This document shows, piece after piece, positions 13,284-14,556 of a stretch of 14,556 bases of DNA. A program made the position numbers and the translations under genes. The notes under the pieces were generated by a model. The model worked only from the letters and a program-made list of their open reading frames with translations, was not told the DNA's origin and did no database searches. Source of the stretch: Collinsella sp. (GTDB taxonomy: Bacteria; Actinomycetota; Coriobacteriia; Coriobacteriales; Coriobacteriaceae); the NCBI GenBank assembly GCA_019413955.1, contig DXMX01000049.1:1-14556 (forward strand). Reading direction: 5' to 3'. How positions within the stretch are numbered: the first letter of the stretch is position 1; every line of letters begins with the position of its first letter.

Positions 13284-13988
13284 GTGACTCGAACCATAGA
13301 CATCCCAACGTTTCAGGCGGCAGTCGTGCGCAACTGCTCTCCCACGCTCGCGGGCATCAAGCCGGCATCGCTCTTTACCTATCCAGGCACCTATGCCCAC
13401 GGGGGCGGCTCGACCACAACCGAAACCATTGCAGAACGCCGAGCACGCCTGCTCAACGTTATCGCCCAGTGCAATCGCGAGCTTGACCCGCTCGGCATCC
13501 ACCTGAGTGTTTTGGTCTGGCGGCCCTGCGGAGCGCTCGTGTACGCGTACCGAGCCAAAAGCCTCACCACCTATTTCGCAGACCCTCGCGTCCAAACGGC
13601 GCTCACCTCGGAAGGCTACGACACGAGAGACCTTTCGGCATGCCTTGTGCATTTGGCATCACGCATCACGCTCGCGAGCAATAACGTCGCGGAATGCGCC
13701 TGCAGCCAGACTCGATGCGCACTACCCCAGCAAGCTAGCTGCAGCAAAGACTGCACCTGCGAGTTTCCGCACGAAATAGGCTACTTCCTTGGATATCCCT
13801 ACGACGACGTGCACGAATTTATCGTCCAGCGCGGCGAGAACTACAAGGTCTTTGGGGCCTGGAAGGTCTACGCAAATGTCGAGCAGGCGCTTGCGACGTT
13901 TGATGCCTACCGTGCCTGCACCCAATACTTCGCTTTTATCTATCAGCAGGGCTGCAGCCTGGCGCAACTTGCCCAGGCAACCCGATAG
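13284..13988 (+). CDS. DUF3793 family protein with a cysteine-rich insert
   Basis: The 234-residue soluble protein has no known function. The family is recognised by NCSPTLAGIKPASLF at 17-31, the central LGIHLSVLVWRPCGALVYAYR, FPHEIGYFLGYPYDDVHEFI at 161-180, and the terminal GAWKVYANVEQALATFDAY with a Cys-Tyr pattern. Between about 138 and 159 there are six cysteines (138, 140, 145, 153, 157, 159) just before the conserved HEIGYFLGYP motif, which could bind a metal. In my recollection most family members have a much plainer segment there. The start is GTG at 13284, four bases after AAGGAG. Flavodoxin follows 45 bases later. DUF3793 genes are often found near flavodoxin and ferrous-iron transport genes in gut anaerobes, so a role in iron or redox balance is a reasonable guess. 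Confidence 0.85.
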   Translation: MTRTIDIPTFQAAVVRNCSPTLAGIKPASLFTYPGTYAHGGGSTTTETIAERRARLLNVIAQCNRELDPLGIHLSVLVWRPCGALVYAYRAKSLTTYFADPRVQTALTSEGYDTRDLSACLVHLASRITLASNNVAECACSQTRCALPQQASCSKDCTCEFPHEIGYFLGYPYDDVHEFIVQRGENYKVFGAWKVYANVEQALATFDAYRACTQYFAFIYQQGCSLAQLAQATR

Positions 13989-14033
13989 AACGTACAAGCC
14001 GCGGCAAGCGCCGCACGACCGAAAGGACAAAAC

Positions 14034-14453
14034 ATGAGCAAGATCGCCGTCGTCTACTGGAGCGGCACGGGCAATACCGAGGCCATGGCAAACCTCGTCG
14101 CCGAAAGCGCCACGTCCGCGGGGGCCGAGACTGAGGTCATCCCCTGCGCCGACTTCTCTGCCGACAAGGCCGCCGAATATGATGCCTTCGCCTTCGGCTG
14201 CCCCGCCATGGGCTCCGAGGAGCTTGAGTATGACGAGTTTCAGCCTATGTGGGACGAGGTCAAGGAGACCCTCGGCGACAAGAAGGTCGTCCTCTTTGGC
14301 TCCTATTCGTGGGCCGAGGGCGAGTGGATGGACAACTGGAAGGCCGACGCCGACGAGGCCGGCGTCAACGTCGTGGACTCCGTCATTTGCTACGATGCGC
14401 CCGACGATGAGGGCGAGGCGGCCTGCAAGGCCCTCGGAGCCGAGCTCGCGTAA
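14034..14453 (+). CDS. Flavodoxin
   Basis: The 139-residue short-chain flavodoxin is an FMN-carrying electron carrier that can stand in for ferredoxin when iron is scarce. The FMN phosphate loop is SGTGNTEAMA at 10-19. The flavin-stacking loops are GCPAMGSEELEYDEFQP in the 60s region, and GSYSWAEGEWMDNW with W95 and W100 in the 90s region. The alternating strand/helix pattern and strongly acidic composition are typical. The ATG follows GAAAGGA with about seven-base spacing. It is the second gene after DUF3793 and is followed by a strong terminator, so the two form an operon. Control probably comes from the promoter at 13218-13245. Codon use here is very biased (GCC, GAC, GAG, AAG), which suggests high expression. 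Confidence 0.93.
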   Translation: MSKIAVVYWSGTGNTEAMANLVAESATSAGAETEVIPCADFSADKAAEYDAFAFGCPAMGSEELEYDEFQPMWDEVKETLGDKKVVLFGSYSWAEGEWMDNWKADADEAGVNVVDSVICYDAPDDEGEAACKALGAELA

Positions 14454-14504
14454 CGAAACCAGGCCTCCAAAAGAGCCTGTATCACAGCGCATCCCCATCC
14501 CTAC

Positions 14505-14546
14505 AAAAGAGCGGGGGCTGGATTCAAGTCCAGCCCCCGCTCTTTT
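14505..14546 (+). terminator. Strong, symmetric terminator after flavodoxin
   Basis: A perfect 18-base-pair stem (starting AAAAGAGCGGGGGCTGGA) closes on a 6-base loop, and the right arm ends in TTTT. The A run on the left arm means it can terminate from both directions. It begins about 50 bases after the flavodoxin stop. Confidence 0.9.
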
Positions 14547-14556
14547 GTAACGGCAG

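Noticed and set aside
13722..14498. 258-residue minus-strand frame opposite DUF3793 and flavodoxin
   Set aside because: It covers the ends of two clear plus-strand genes and the intervening ribosome site; its Gly/Leu/Val-rich content is typical of an antisense shadow.

Overview
The window looks like chromosomal DNA of a GC-rich gut actinobacterium of the class Coriobacteriia, most likely Collinsella or a close relative. This is inferred from GC-rich codon choice, strong GGAGG-type ribosome binding sites, frequent GTG starts, and gene types common in anaerobic gut bacteria (an Amadori-product operon, DUF3793 next to flavodoxin, a UvrX-like polymerase with a YolD partner). No rRNA or tRNA gene and no CRISPR array was seen, so the taxonomy rests on gene style only.

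Positions 1-6180, all on the minus strand, hold a catabolic cluster for a fructosamine (Amadori) compound. Read in transcription order it is: a GntR/UTRA regulator (5437-6180) closed by a hairpin terminator; a promoter followed by a perfect palindromic operator (5261-5326); a YfcC/DcuC-type transporter; a YtcJ-like amidohydrolase; a FrlC-like sugar epimerase; a FraB/FrlB-like SIS deglycase; and the start of a FrlD-like PfkB kinase cut by the window edge. The kinase would phosphorylate the imported fructosamine and the deglycase would split it into glucose 6-phosphate and an amino acid. The epimerase and amidohydrolase would widen or prepare the substrate range. The deglycase resembles the Salmonella fructose-asparagine enzyme FraB more than the fructoselysine enzyme FrlB, and the transporter class fits that too. 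The amidohydrolase has lost the second His of its HxH metal motif.

Positions 6208-9870, also minus, carry separately terminated housekeeping genes: a HAD-IA phosphatase/phosphomutase, a Cof-type HAD phosphatase and glucose-6-phosphate isomerase (pgi). Pgi would take up the glucose 6-phosphate that the Amadori operon is expected to make.

Positions 9950-10703 hold an orphan ORF (10028-10552) that resembles only the N-terminal half of an iron-containing alcohol dehydrogenase. It is bracketed by two near-identical 18-base REP-like repeats. The left repeat sits in a structure whose two stems are interleaved.

Positions 10703-12699 form an SOS DNA-damage unit on the plus strand: a good sigma70-type promoter, two tandem LexA-like boxes, a Y-family polymerase with a long insert, and an overlapping YolD-like gene. 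Convergent to it is a small membrane-anchored heavy-metal-binding (HMA) protein with a CsoR-like palindrome upstream, which suggests copper handling. The window ends with a plus-strand pair, a DUF3793 protein with an unusual cysteine cluster followed by a flavodoxin. The pair is closed by a very strong terminator and is plausibly linked to iron limitation.
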